From Intestinimonas sp. (GTDB lineage Bacteria; Bacillota; Clostridia; Oscillospirales; Oscillospiraceae), in NCBI GenBank assembly GCA_022653075.1, contig JALCSB010000006.1:54519-118518 (forward strand): 64,000 bases of DNA. Direction: 5' to 3'. The notes under the pieces are model-generated. The model searched no databases and was not told the DNA's origin. It was given only the letters and a program-made list of their open reading frames with translations. A program made the position numbers and the translations under genes. Positions 17,673-25,829 of this stretch are shown one piece after another; the stretch's first letter is position 1; each line of letters starts with the position of its first letter.

Positions 17673-18952
17673 GTATTTTCGAGCAGTTGGGCCTGAATGG
17701 TATCGAAACCAATCCGACTTACCGTATCGGCAAAGCGCTCGCCGGGCTGGCCGTTGTCCCGGAAAAACAGAATGACCTTTTCCACCAGGTCCAATACCTC
17801 ATCCTGATCGGTAAAAATCCGATCCAACGCGCGGCCCTGGGCGGCACGCTTACCCCAGCGTCCGCCAATGTAAATCCGGTAGCCAGTAATTTCAGCGGAG
17901 AGTGCATGGAACGGACACTTGCGAATGCAGCGACCGCAATGCATGCACCGCGCGGGGTCGATAAAGACCTTTCCGTCCACCATCTGCGGAACCTTGACCG
18001 GGCAGTTGGCGGCTACCTGGCATACCTTGCAGCCGCGGCATTTTTCCAGATCAACGGCGGGAACCCGCTGGCCCACAATTCCGAGATCGTTCAAATCGGG
18101 TTTTACGCAGTTATTGGGGCAGCCACCCACGGCAATTTTAAATTTATGGGGAAGCTTGACCTCATGCATCCCCAGATAAAACCGCTGGTGAATTTTACGG
18201 GAGAGGGCAAACGTGTCGATCAGGCCATATTGACAGCTTGTCCCCTTGCAGGAGACAACGGGGCGAACCTTGGGGCCGGTCCCGCCGGTTTCCAGACCGT
18301 ACTGAGCCAAAAACGCGCGCATCGGTTCAATCTGGTCAAAGGGGACACCCTGAATCTCAACAGACAGCCTAGTCGTCATGGCCATTTCACCGTTTCCAAA
18401 CCGTTCGGCGGCCTCCGCAATGGCGCGGGCTTCCTTCGATGTAATTCTGCCGTTACCTGTGATGACACGGCCGTTAAAGAGGTCTGCTGAACGTTTATCG
18501 TGCAGAAACCCCAAGCCTTTTACCTGGGCGATATCCTCTGGAGACACAGGTGGTGTTTCCCCGCGGGTTTCGGAAGCGCGGACGTTATGGTGGCAGGGAC
18601 CAAGATCGCCATGCTCCTGACGGCAGACGCGGGCTGGCGGAGAGTCAAGGGACAGATTCCCCGCCAGCAGGGCGGCGGCCGCTGCGTCGGCAGAGCCTGT
18701 TACACCGCAGTACAGCCGTATCCCGGCCTGCTTCAGCGTCTGCCTGGCATCGGGATCAATGTTGCCGCAGATGAGGGTATCTACACCGCGGCTGGCTAAA
18801 AATCCGGCCAGTGCGTCCTGCCCATTGCCGCCAGTGGGGACAAGTTCGGCGCCAGCAATAATGCCGTCACGGATCGTATAGAGCTTAAAAGTCTGTGTGT
18901 GACTAAAATGCTGAAATACGGCTCCATTTTCATAGGTGACCGCAAGTTTCAT
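17669..18952 (-). CDS. NifX-like domain fused to a siroheme nitrite/sulfite reductase domain and two [4Fe-4S] clusters
   Basis: About 427 residues from ATG 18952; GGAGG is 12 bases away, and the longer frame to 19006 adds a non-family N-terminus. Residues 1-105 resemble the dinitrogenase iron-molybdenum cofactor domain (NifX/NafY): FSHTQTFKLYTI and GIRLYCGVTG. After a His/Cys-containing linker there is a compact sulfite/nitrite reductase half-domain. Its siroheme/[4Fe-4S] cysteines are CKGTSC (about 235 and 240) and GGCPNNC (278 and 282). Then come two ferredoxin motifs, CRGCKVC plus CP and CMHCGRCIRKCP. The first pair is spaced C-x4-C where many relatives have C-x5-C. It could reduce sulfite or another oxyanion, or act in cofactor handling; the reaction is not known. 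Confidence 0.85.
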   Translation of the reverse strand: MKLAVTYENGAVFQHFSHTQTFKLYTIRDGIIAGAELVPTGGNGQDALAGFLASRGVDTLICGNIDPDARQTLKQAGIRLYCGVTGSADAAAAALLAGNLSLDSPPARVCRQEHGDLGPCHHNVRASETRGETPPVSPEDIAQVKGLGFLHDKRSADLFNGRVITGNGRITSKEARAIAEAAERFGNGEMAMTTRLSVEIQGVPFDQIEPMRAFLAQYGLETGGTGPKVRPVVSCKGTSCQYGLIDTFALSRKIHQRFYLGMHEVKLPHKFKIAVGGCPNNCVKPDLNDLGIVGQRVPAVDLEKCRGCKVCQVAANCPVKVPQMVDGKVFIDPARCMHCGRCIRKCPFHALSAEITGYRIYIGGRWGKRAAQGRALDRIFTDQDEVLDLVEKVILFFRDNGQPGERFADTVSRIGFDTIQAQLLENT

Positions 18953-19002
18953 TTTCTTTAAACGCCTCCGTATCAAATTAACCGGATGGCAGCAGACCGC
19001 TG

Positions 19003-19860
19003 TCATTGAATGTGAACGTGATTATTGATGTGATTCATACAGTAGCAGTAATAACCGTTGCATTTGGAGCAGTAGCGGAACTCCATGTTTGGGTCGTCCG
19101 CATCGGTAATTCCGCAGACGGCGCATTTGTGAAGATATCCCTTGTTCTGTTTTGCTTCACGGGCAGCCCGCTTGAAGTTAAGTGTCTGCCGGGAGGTGCG
19201 GTAACGAATTCGTTCGAATCGCGCGGAAAAATCGTTCCAGAAAAAAATAAAGTAATTGAGAATCGCGGCCAGCGGTAGAATTACGCCGGGCCAATATTGA
19301 AGAAACAGACTGGAGAGAATGCCCCAGGCAAAGATAGCCGCGTCAAACCACGCCAGCCACTTGGCTTTGAGAGGGATAATGAAAAACAGCAGAAAAGACA
19401 GATCTGGATACAGCGTGGCAAAGGCAAAAAAGAGGGACATATTGAGATAGTACATGTCCACACCCACGCTATACTGGTAGGTTCCGTAAACAAGAGAGAG
19501 TACAATGCCGACCAGAATGTTCAGAAGTACGCCCAATCCATAGAATACGGTAAACTTGGCGGAACCCCATTCGCGTTCCAGTGCGGAACCGATGAAGTAA
19601 TAAAAATACAGGGCAATGGCGACTACCAGCAGGTTGCTGCTAGACGGAACAAAGATAAAGGAAATCAAACGCCAAAGCTGAAAATGGTGGAAAATATAGT
19701 AAGGGCTGAAGGTCAGCATGGCGGAAAAACTGCTTCGGCTGAACATATCCATGAGATAGACGGCGATATTGCCAATGACAATGTACAGCATCAAATTTGG
19801 GATTGCCAGGTTCTGATGCCTGGCGCAGAACCGGTCAAGCCAGGAATTGGCGGAGTGCAC
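19003..19860 (-). CDS. Rhomboid-like membrane protein lacking the catalytic residues, with a C-terminal zinc ribbon
   Basis: The start is GTG 19860, behind AAGGAGG with 8-base spacing; the frame also runs to 19950. The protein has about 285 residues and six membrane helices. It keeps rhomboid landmarks: the loop-1 tryptophan-arginine in QLWRLISFIF and ALEREWGSAKFTVFYGLG. The catalytic G-x-S-G of helix 4 is absent (GVDMYYLNMS instead), and I see no helix-6 histidine. The cytoplasmic tail has C-x2-C pairs (KCAVCG, YCSKCNGYYC), a likely zinc ribbon. It lies 50 bases upstream of the NifX-reductase gene on the same strand. Confidence 0.82.
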   Translation of the reverse strand: MHSANSWLDRFCARHQNLAIPNLMLYIVIGNIAVYLMDMFSRSSFSAMLTFSPYYIFHHFQLWRLISFIFVPSSSNLLVVAIALYFYYFIGSALEREWGSAKFTVFYGLGVLLNILVGIVLSLVYGTYQYSVGVDMYYLNMSLFFAFATLYPDLSFLLFFIIPLKAKWLAWFDAAIFAWGILSSLFLQYWPGVILPLAAILNYFIFFWNDFSARFERIRYRTSRQTLNFKRAAREAKQNKGYLHKCAVCGITDADDPNMEFRYCSKCNGYYCYCMNHINNHVHIQ

Positions 19861-19995
19861 GGCGGTTGCCTCCTTATAATTGAATTTTTTCTTAGATGGA
19901 AAATATTCTACCCGCTTTTCCCACAAAAGTCTATAAGTTTTTGTGAACAAATACCCTACGGAAGAAACGATGCGGGAAAACTGTCCTTCCGCCTA

Positions 19996-20036
19996 TAAAA
20001 AAGGGGCTGTTTCCGCAAGGGAAACAGCCCCTTTTA
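19996..20036 (-). terminator. Terminator after cheX
   Basis: The stem AAAGGGGCTGTTTCC with its complement (20000-20014, 20019-20033, loop GCAA) is followed by T-runs on both strands. It ends the hemerythrin-cheX unit and insulates the rhomboid promoter. Confidence 0.88.
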
Positions 20037-20047
20037 TGTAGCAAAAA

Positions 20048-20497
20048 TTATTTCGCAGGATTTAGCCGGATGTCCAGACAAACATCGCCCGCTGAGGTAG
20101 ACACGCAGCAGGCCGTATGGATGGCATATTCCCTGGTGTCATCGGGCTTCTGCATCGCCGGAGGTAATATGTCACAGTTCAGGTTGTTTCCGGCCAGCAT
20201 GGTCAGCACGTTGCCGCTGATGATATTTGCAATCTCGGATACGGCAGAGGTGACAAAATCGTCAACGGAGTCTACTTCCATACCGCTCATGATATTCACC
20301 ATATTAAGGGAGGTGATGCGGGGAAAACGGTAAATGATTTCCCCCGTGAGGTCACCGGTAACGCCGATGGAAATGTCGACTTCGTCGTCACAGAAAAACG
20401 TTTCCGCAGGACACTCATGGATATCCGAAAGATCAAGCATAAGCTGAAAAACAGTTTGGGTTGCTTCTAAAAATGAGGCATGGAGATCAGCGGTCAT
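20048..20497 (-). CDS. CheX-family chemotaxis phosphatase-like protein
   Basis: 149 residues from ATG 20497; the longer frame to 20533 lies wholly inside the hemerythrin gene. It has the CheX/CheC-like fold with the phosphatase signature E-x2-N in SEIANIISGN, which in CheX dephosphorylates CheY-P. The gene overlaps the hemerythrin stop by 11 bases, so the two are co-translated. No flagellar or receptor gene is in the window. It may therefore serve a distant chemotaxis system or another response regulator. Confidence 0.85.
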   Translation of the reverse strand: MTADLHASFLEATQTVFQLMLDLSDIHECPAETFFCDDEVDISIGVTGDLTGEIIYRFPRITSLNMVNIMSGMEVDSVDDFVTSAVSEIANIISGNVLTMLAGNNLNCDILPPAMQKPDDTREYAIHTACCVSTSAGDVCLDIRLNPAK

Positions 20498-20915
20498 TTC
20501 CCGCCACCCCCTTTTCAATGGCAAACGCAGCAATATGCTGGTCTTCCGCCGCCACGTGATTTATGAGCCATGCCAGCAATTTGCCGGCAAACTGCTGCAT
20601 CAGTTGTTCATTACAGCCCATACGCTCATATTCAGCGGAAACCTGCAGGACGTAGTTTACCATATCGGTGTGAATTTTTTTGTGCAACTCGTAGCCGGGA
20701 TAGCCAATTTTTTTCTGATAGGCCTCCTCGGCGCGGAAATGCTCCACTACATATCCATTCATGAATTCCAGCGTTTCATTGACGCGCTTCACCTTATCCT
20801 CCCAAGAGGAGGAGGAACGCAAGGTCTGCAAAAATGCCTCGACGCGCTGAAACAATTCTTTATGCTGTGCGTCAATCAGTGGGACGCCCAGTTCATATTT
20901 GTCCTTCCAGAGCAT
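20487..20915 (-). CDS. Bacteriohemerythrin
   Basis: A 142-residue four-helix di-iron oxygen-binding protein. Iron ligands are visible as His18 (DAQH), His59 and Glu63 (EHFRAEE), His78 and His82 (HKKIH), and a final H-x4-D-type pair in NHVAAED. In anaerobes such proteins sense, store or scavenge oxygen. It is the first gene of a two-gene operon with a strong promoter and is coupled to CheX, suggesting an oxygen-related behavioural response. Confidence 0.94.
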   Translation of the reverse strand: MLWKDKYELGVPLIDAQHKELFQRVEAFLQTLRSSSSWEDKVKRVNETLEFMNGYVVEHFRAEEAYQKKIGYPGYELHKKIHTDMVNYVLQVSAEYERMGCNEQLMQQFAGKLLAWLINHVAAEDQHIAAFAIEKGVAGNDR

Positions 20916-20950
20916 TTAGTTCGGTCCTTTCTATATCTAATTCTATCGTT

Positions 20951-20979
20951 ATTCTAATTTCATCGGCGTGTTCCGTCAA
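20951..20979 (-). promoter_or_regulatory. Promoter of hemerythrin-cheX
   Basis: On the minus strand, TTGACG (20974-20979), a 17-base spacer and TAGAAT (20951-20956), with about 35 bases before the ATG and AAAGGA as SD. Confidence 0.78.
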
Positions 20980-21033
20980 GTTTTTAAGAGCTGGTTCGAA
21001 AAAATTTTCCAATAAATCATCCCAATAAATAGA

Positions 21034-21063
21034 CGCTGCCCGGAACAAAAGTTCCGAACAGCG
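21034..21063 (-). terminator. Probable terminator of the fructoselysine operon
   Basis: The stems CGCTG/CAGCG and GGAAC/GTTCC stack around an AAAA loop. The minus-strand tail is TCTATTTATT and the plus-strand tail CTTTGTTTT. It lies about 50 bases past the frlD stop. Confidence 0.55.
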
Positions 21064-21109
21064 CTTTGTTTTAATCAGCCGACCAGTGGATTACCACCAC
21101 AAAACGTGG

Positions 21110-21907
21110 CTACCATGCGCCGTTATACTGAAGCGTTACACTGCTGTTTTCGGCGCCTTTAGCCATGCACTCGGGTAGGGTTCCACCCCGGAGCAGGCTG
21201 TAAAGGAACCCGGCGATAAAGCTGTCCCCGGCCCCCATGGTGTCCTTCACCGCGCAGGGTACGATACCCTGCGGGTAGAAGCGGCTGCCGTCAAAAGCCA
21301 TGCTGCCCAGTTCTCCACGCGTGGCCACCACCACCTTGGGCCCTTTGGTCCGCATGGTGCGCAGGAAGCTGTGGAGGTCTTCCTCCGAACCCTCGTCACA
21401 AGAAAAGAAGGCATAATCCACGGAAGGGATGGCAAGGGCTACCACGGGGTCGTCTGGTTTGTCAGCAAAATCAAAGGCTACGGGTATGCCCCGTGCCCGA
21501 AAGTTTTGCAAATCGCCCTCCACGTGACCCCACAGCCCGGTGACCACCAAGTCGTGGGAGCAGAGGAAGTCAATATCCTCCGGAGTTAACCGGAAGTTAG
21601 CCATGACTCCTTCGTCATAGTCACCAAAAACCCGGTCACCGCCCACGATGTCCACATGGGAAACGGCAGTGGCTCCTGGAACGGTCCTCAGATGGGATAC
21701 ATCCACGCCCTTGGCAGCGATGGCGGCTCTCATCCGATCTCCATAGGGGTCCGAACCCACCACGCCGGTATAGGAGGCTCTGCCGCCCAAACGGGCGGTG
21801 TAGACGGCCACGTTCACCGGGTTTCCCCCGGGGTAAGCTTTACCGGTACGGTCATAGACATCCATGCAGTTGTCACCCACGGTGGCAATCTTATAGTCTT
21901 GTTTCAT
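21110..21907 (-). CDS. frlD: Fructoselysine 6-kinase (PfkB family)
   Basis: FrlD phosphorylates fructoselysine to its 6-phosphate. It is a 265-residue ribokinase-fold enzyme. The N-terminal GDNCMDVY and GGNPVNVAVYTARLG are characteristic of FrlD, and the C-terminal PfkB signature DTMGAGDSFIAGF contains the catalytic aspartate. It is the last gene of the operon, 18 bases after frlC. The adjoining frlB deglycase makes this assignment firm compared with other PfkB sugars. Confidence 0.93.
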   Translation of the reverse strand: MKQDYKIATVGDNCMDVYDRTGKAYPGGNPVNVAVYTARLGGRASYTGVVGSDPYGDRMRAAIAAKGVDVSHLRTVPGATAVSHVDIVGGDRVFGDYDEGVMANFRLTPEDIDFLCSHDLVVTGLWGHVEGDLQNFRARGIPVAFDFADKPDDPVVALAIPSVDYAFFSCDEGSEEDLHSFLRTMRTKGPKVVVATRGELGSMAFDGSRFYPQGIVPCAVKDTMGAGDSFIAGFLYSLLRGGTLPECMAKGAENSSVTLQYNGAW

Positions 21908-21925
21908 AGTGGCTTTCCCTTTCCG

Positions 21926-22753
21926 TCAGGTGTATTCCTCCAGCATATTCCGCACGTTTCGGAGGGCGCGGCGGGCGTAGAGGGATGGTTCGTTCAGGTA
22001 AGCGGTTACCAGTTCAATGGTGGCCCGCCCCGTGTAACCCCGTTCCAATAACTCTTGGAGCAGTTCGGAAAGGGGAATGGAGCCGTCGCCGGGGAGCAGA
22101 TGGGTATCATCCGTTCCGTTACTGTCTACCAGATGGAGATGGGCCATTCTGGAACCCAGCTTGTCCAGGTAATTCAGAATTGGCTCCCGTGAGAGATAAG
22201 GGGGCACCACATCGCACACGCCAAGAAGGAGAGGGGAGTTCACCGCGTCCAGTGCCTCCGCTAGATCCGAGGCGGAGGTGCATACGTTGGTTTCGCAAGG
22301 GGCAAGGGCCTCCAGAAGAATGGGATGGCCGATAGATTCCGCGTGGTCGGCCAGTTCTCGAAGGCTGCGGATCAGGCGGTCCCAGAGCTCTCTCCGGGTG
22401 GCGGTATACCCGCCGTGGCCTGTGGAAATTAAGGTATAGCCGGCGCCCAGCGCCTTGCCCATGTCCAGCGCCAGCTTCAGATAGTCGATGGAGTCCCTCC
22501 ACTGGAGCTCGCTACCCGACATAAAGTTGTAGGGGTAGGCATTGTGCTCAGGTGTGTATACCCGCACCGGCATCTCATAACGGTCCATCAGGGTCAGAAC
22601 CGTTTTCAGTTCCCCAGCCTTCAGATCGGGGGCGAAGGCGTGGGGACGCCCGCCCCACAGCTCAATATAGTCGTAGCGAAACCGGCGGGCATCGGAGAAG
22701 GCCCGCTCCAGAGGGTAGCGCTGGTAGCCGCTGGTGAACATACCCAGTTCCAT
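21926..22753 (-). CDS. frlC: Fructoselysine 3-epimerase
   Basis: FrlC interconverts fructoselysine and psicoselysine, widening the range of Amadori compounds used. It is a 275-residue xylose-isomerase-like TIM barrel from ATG 22753, where GGAGG precedes by 6 bases; the frame to 22816 is not needed. It has FDYIELWGGRPHAF-like residues near the N-terminus, LLEAL and HLVDSNGTDDTHLLPGDG with metal ligands. It lies between frlB and frlD, with a strong hairpin just upstream. Confidence 0.92.
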   Translation of the reverse strand: MELGMFTSGYQRYPLERAFSDARRFRYDYIELWGGRPHAFAPDLKAGELKTVLTLMDRYEMPVRVYTPEHNAYPYNFMSGSELQWRDSIDYLKLALDMGKALGAGYTLISTGHGGYTATRRELWDRLIRSLRELADHAESIGHPILLEALAPCETNVCTSASDLAEALDAVNSPLLLGVCDVVPPYLSREPILNYLDKLGSRMAHLHLVDSNGTDDTHLLPGDGSIPLSELLQELLERGYTGRATIELVTAYLNEPSLYARRALRNVRNMLEEYT

Positions 22754-22773
22754 AGGCACCTCCTGATGATGTG

Positions 22774-22807
22774 GTAAGGGCGCGCCGCGCGGGCGGCGCG
22801 CCCTTAC
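22774..22807 (-). repeat. Perfect hairpin between frlB and frlC
   Basis: Fifteen-base arms (22774-22788 and 22793-22807, loop GCGG), almost all GC, fill the space between the frlB stop and the frlC SD. There is no T-run, so it is probably an RNA-stability or processing element rather than a terminator. Confidence 0.85.
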
Positions 22808-22812
22808 TAAGT

Positions 22813-23808
22813 TCAATACTGTAATTTGCGGTAGTACCGGCGGATTTCCATGGGGTGACAGTTAATCTGCTCCATGTGGGCGTCGATCCTCTGGGTGACG
22901 GCGTGCGTCACCAGATGGGAGAGGTTTCCCCGGAATTGGGGACTGATACCTGGAAGCTTGTAGTCCCGGGAGTCGATCACGGTATAGTTGGAACAGATGC
23001 GGGGAAGAAATTTCACTACCCGCTCGCTGAGAGCCCGCTGGGAATCCTCCCCCACAAACACGGTGACGGGAGTGTCACGGTCCACAATTTCCAGCATTCC
23101 ATGAAAGAATTCGGCGGAATGAATGCTCTTGGTACGGATCCAGTGCTGCTCCTCCCAATAGCACATAGCGTAGGAGTAGGTGGAGCCGTATTGGTTACCC
23201 GCCCCCACGAAGTAGTGGAGCTTATCGTCGTGATGGCGTTGGGCAAACTCCAGGCCGAACGGGTCGGCAGCTTTTTCTACCTCTACCAGATCGCGGGCCA
23301 GGTGCTGATCCAGTTCCTTATAATAGGCGTTGTATTCCGGAAATTCGCCGCGGTTATAGAGGAACCGGTCCGCCACCATGAAAAACTTGAGCTGTTCGTT
23401 GGTAGGATAGGCAATCTCCCAGTCCACCATGGAGGCCAACTCGGCGGTCTCCACATCCACAAAGCCCAGAACCTTGGCTCCCGCGGCCTTGACCTTCCGG
23501 ACACCATCCACCATCTCAGCAGTGCTGCCTGTAACGGAGGAGATGACAACAATTGTGCCCTCGCCCACCCTGAGGTTGCCGGTAGTCAGGTATTCCGCCG
23601 CATTTTCCACGAAGGTTTCCAGGTTGGTGTGCTCCTTCATGTGGACTTCAGTCTGGAGGCAGGAGGCGTAAGTGCCCCCGATGCCAAGCCAGCAGAGATT
23701 TCGGAAGCCATCTCTACAAATGCCGTCCACGATTTCTTCAATACGGCCACGAAGGGCGAGGGCGCCCTGAACGCTAGCAATCTGTTTTTCTTCATCAAAT
23801 TTCAGCAT
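22813..23808 (-). CDS. frlB: Fructoselysine 6-phosphate deglycase
   Basis: FrlB splits fructoselysine 6-phosphate into lysine and glucose 6-phosphate. It is a 331-residue protein with two SIS (sugar isomerase) domains related to GlmS. Motifs are CWLGIGGTYASCLQ near residue 40, VVISSVTGSTAEMVDG for sugar-phosphate binding, and SIHSAEFFHGMLE in the second domain. AGGAGAT lies 3 bases before the ATG. Together with frlC and frlD it defines the pathway. Confidence 0.94.
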   Translation of the reverse strand: MLKFDEEKQIASVQGALALRGRIEEIVDGICRDGFRNLCWLGIGGTYASCLQTEVHMKEHTNLETFVENAAEYLTTGNLRVGEGTIVVISSVTGSTAEMVDGVRKVKAAGAKVLGFVDVETAELASMVDWEIAYPTNEQLKFFMVADRFLYNRGEFPEYNAYYKELDQHLARDLVEVEKAADPFGLEFAQRHHDDKLHYFVGAGNQYGSTYSYAMCYWEEQHWIRTKSIHSAEFFHGMLEIVDRDTPVTVFVGEDSQRALSERVVKFLPRICSNYTVIDSRDYKLPGISPQFRGNLSHLVTHAVTQRIDAHMEQINCHPMEIRRYYRKLQY

Positions 23809-23840
23809 GTTATCTCCTTCTGTTGGTGCGCATAGGGGGC

Positions 23841-24914
23841 TTACTCGCCGACTTTCAGCTTTTGATAGTAGTCATTGTAGATGGTAAGGGCATCGCCCAC
23901 GTCTTTCTGGAAAAACACATTCTGCTTATAAGAGAAGTCACGGGCGGGGTCGTTTTTATAGTTATCAGAGGCCTGCTCTACAGCCGCGTCGTTGGGGCAG
24001 GAATAGGGGTATTCCTCCAGGTTCTTGGCCATGACAGAGGGGTCACAGATATAGTTGAGAAACTTTTCAGCCAGGTCCACATGCTTGGCGCCCGTGGGGA
24101 TGACATAGAGGTCGAAGCCCAATTGGACCGGATCGCTGAAGGGATCTGCCACCTTTAGCGTATTCTTGTCGCCCATTTCGGACATGGCCCAGGAGGCGTT
24201 GCCGTCGTAGGTGAGGGCCACGGAAGCGGTACCGTTGGTCAGATTCTGTTCGGCATTGCCGTACGCCACCACATTGTCGTTGAATTTGGTCAGCCAGTCA
24301 TAGGCCGCGGCGATTTCATCCTTGTTGGTGGTGTTAGGATCGTAGCCCAAAGCCACGAGGGCGATGGGGAACAGGTTCCGGGCGCCGTCGATGGTGCTGA
24401 TCTGTCCCTTCAGGGCGGGGTTAATAAGGTCGTTATAGCTGGTGATTTCGATGGGGCAGGTTGCGGAGTTGTAGACCACGTAGATGTAGTTCATGAGGTA
24501 AGGTACGCAGTAGTCCTTGTTGGTCCAATAAGACTCATTAATATTGGATGAGTTGGGGATGTTGTCCAAATTCAGCTTCTGGACATAATTTCCCGCCACA
24601 AGGGAATCCATATAGGCATCGCAGGTCATGACCAGATCGTACTCATCCCCTCCGCCAGACGTGAGCTTGGTGATGGCGTCTGCGTTATCGCTCATGTAGG
24701 AGAGGTTCACCTTGCAGTTATTTTCTTTTTCAAAGTTTGCAATGAGGTCGTCGGAGATGTACTGCTGCCACATGTAGACGTTCAACTCGGTACTGGCAGC
24801 GGCTGCGCTGCTGGAAGGGGACGGAGAGCTGCTGTCGGCGCCTGAGCCGCCGCCGCACGCAGCAAGGGGAAGCATTAGAGCCAAAGACAGAATAATTGCT
24901 GGAATTCTTTTCAT
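23841..24914 (-). CDS. PotD-like extracellular binding lipoprotein, probably for fructoselysine
   Basis: A 357-residue solute-binding lipoprotein of the spermidine/putrescine class. Signal peptide and lipobox LAAC are visible (Cys20), then a Ser-rich linker, then ELNVYMWQQYISDDLI, the usual start of a PotD-fold lobe. ATG 24914 follows GGAGG. Its family binds polyamines, but because frlBCD follow directly, the ligand here is more likely an Amadori amine such as fructoselysine. That is inference from context. Confidence 0.88.
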   Translation of the reverse strand: MKRIPAIILSLALMLPLAACGGGSGADSSSPSPSSSAAAASTELNVYMWQQYISDDLIANFEKENNCKVNLSYMSDNADAITKLTSGGGDEYDLVMTCDAYMDSLVAGNYVQKLNLDNIPNSSNINESYWTNKDYCVPYLMNYIYVVYNSATCPIEITSYNDLINPALKGQISTIDGARNLFPIALVALGYDPNTTNKDEIAAAYDWLTKFNDNVVAYGNAEQNLTNGTASVALTYDGNASWAMSEMGDKNTLKVADPFSDPVQLGFDLYVIPTGAKHVDLAEKFLNYICDPSVMAKNLEEYPYSCPNDAAVEQASDNYKNDPARDFSYKQNVFFQKDVGDALTIYNDYYQKLKVGE

Positions 24915-24997
24915 GCTTTTGTTCCTCCTAAAATAATTTTTGAAGTTATTCCGAACCGCCGAAGGCGGCAAGGATCAGGGGAAGAAAGTGCACGGCA

Positions 24998-25828
24998 TTA
25001 CAACGCTTCGGCACGTGATGAGCGCTTTTTAATCAAGGCCCTTATGCCGCTGTTTAAGAGCATACCGGCCACGATAACAAGGATCATAAGGGTAGTGAGG
25101 GCGTTAACATCGGGAGTAACGCCGCTTTTGTTCATGGAAAGGATCAACACCGGCAACGTGGAATTTTTGGCACCCGCCAACAAGTTGCTCATAATCACAT
25201 CGTCAATGGAGAGAGTAAAGGAGAGAAACGTGGCGGACATGACACCAGGCATGATACTGGGCAGGGTGACCCGCAGAAAGGTCTGCAGGCGGTTGGCCCC
25301 CAGATCCATGGAAGCCTCCTCCAGACTGTCTCCGTCACCGCTGATGCGGCCGCGGATGGTTACCACTGCGTAAGGGATACAGAAGGTGCAGTGACCGATA
25401 AGGATAGAACCCAGTCCAAGGGATAAGCCCAACCTCATAAAAATAATGAGAAGAGCTACCGCCAATACAATTTCGGGGACAATAATGGGTACATACAGCA
25501 TATTGTTGATGAACCGCTTGCCCCGGAACTCATATCGTTTGAGGCCCAAAGCGCCCAAAGTACCGATAAGCACGGAAATGACGGTACTCAGAACCGCGAT
25601 GATAAGGGAATACCACAAACTCCCGATTAGTGTGGAGTTGGAAAAAAGCTTGGCGTACCATTGCGTGGTAAATCCACTCCAATAGTAATTATACCGCTGG
25701 TTGTTAAAGGAAAAAATCATCATGACCACAACGGGGATATAGAGGATTGCATAGACAAGGATTGCGTATACTTCGCCCAGAATGCTCACGTTTCTTTTGC
25801 GTTTTTGGACTGCAGAGTGCGCTGCCAT
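24998..25828 (-). CDS. PotC-like ABC transporter permease
   Basis: A 276-residue BPD-type permease with six helices and the coupling motif EASMDLGANRLQTFLRVTLPSI (E-A-A-x3-G-x9-I-x-L-P pattern). ATG 25828 follows GGAGGTGG and lies 1 base after the PotB-like stop. It pairs with the upstream permease to form the channel. About 80 bases separate it from the binding-protein gene downstream. Confidence 0.9.
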   Translation of the reverse strand: MAAHSAVQKRKRNVSILGEVYAILVYAILYIPVVVMMIFSFNNQRYNYYWSGFTTQWYAKLFSNSTLIGSLWYSLIIAVLSTVISVLIGTLGALGLKRYEFRGKRFINNMLYVPIIVPEIVLAVALLIIFMRLGLSLGLGSILIGHCTFCIPYAVVTIRGRISGDGDSLEEASMDLGANRLQTFLRVTLPSIMPGVMSATFLSFTLSIDDVIMSNLLAGAKNSTLPVLILSMNKSGVTPDVNALTTLMILVIVAGMLLNSGIRALIKKRSSRAEAL

Positions 25829-25829
25829 A

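Noticed and set aside
16662..18490. Two overlapping 306-residue plus-strand frames
   Set aside because: They are antisense to the binding-lipoprotein and NifX-reductase genes, which carry clear motifs.
22855..23835. 326-residue plus-strand open frame
   Set aside because: It is antisense to frlB and extends past its start; no recognisable domain or SD.
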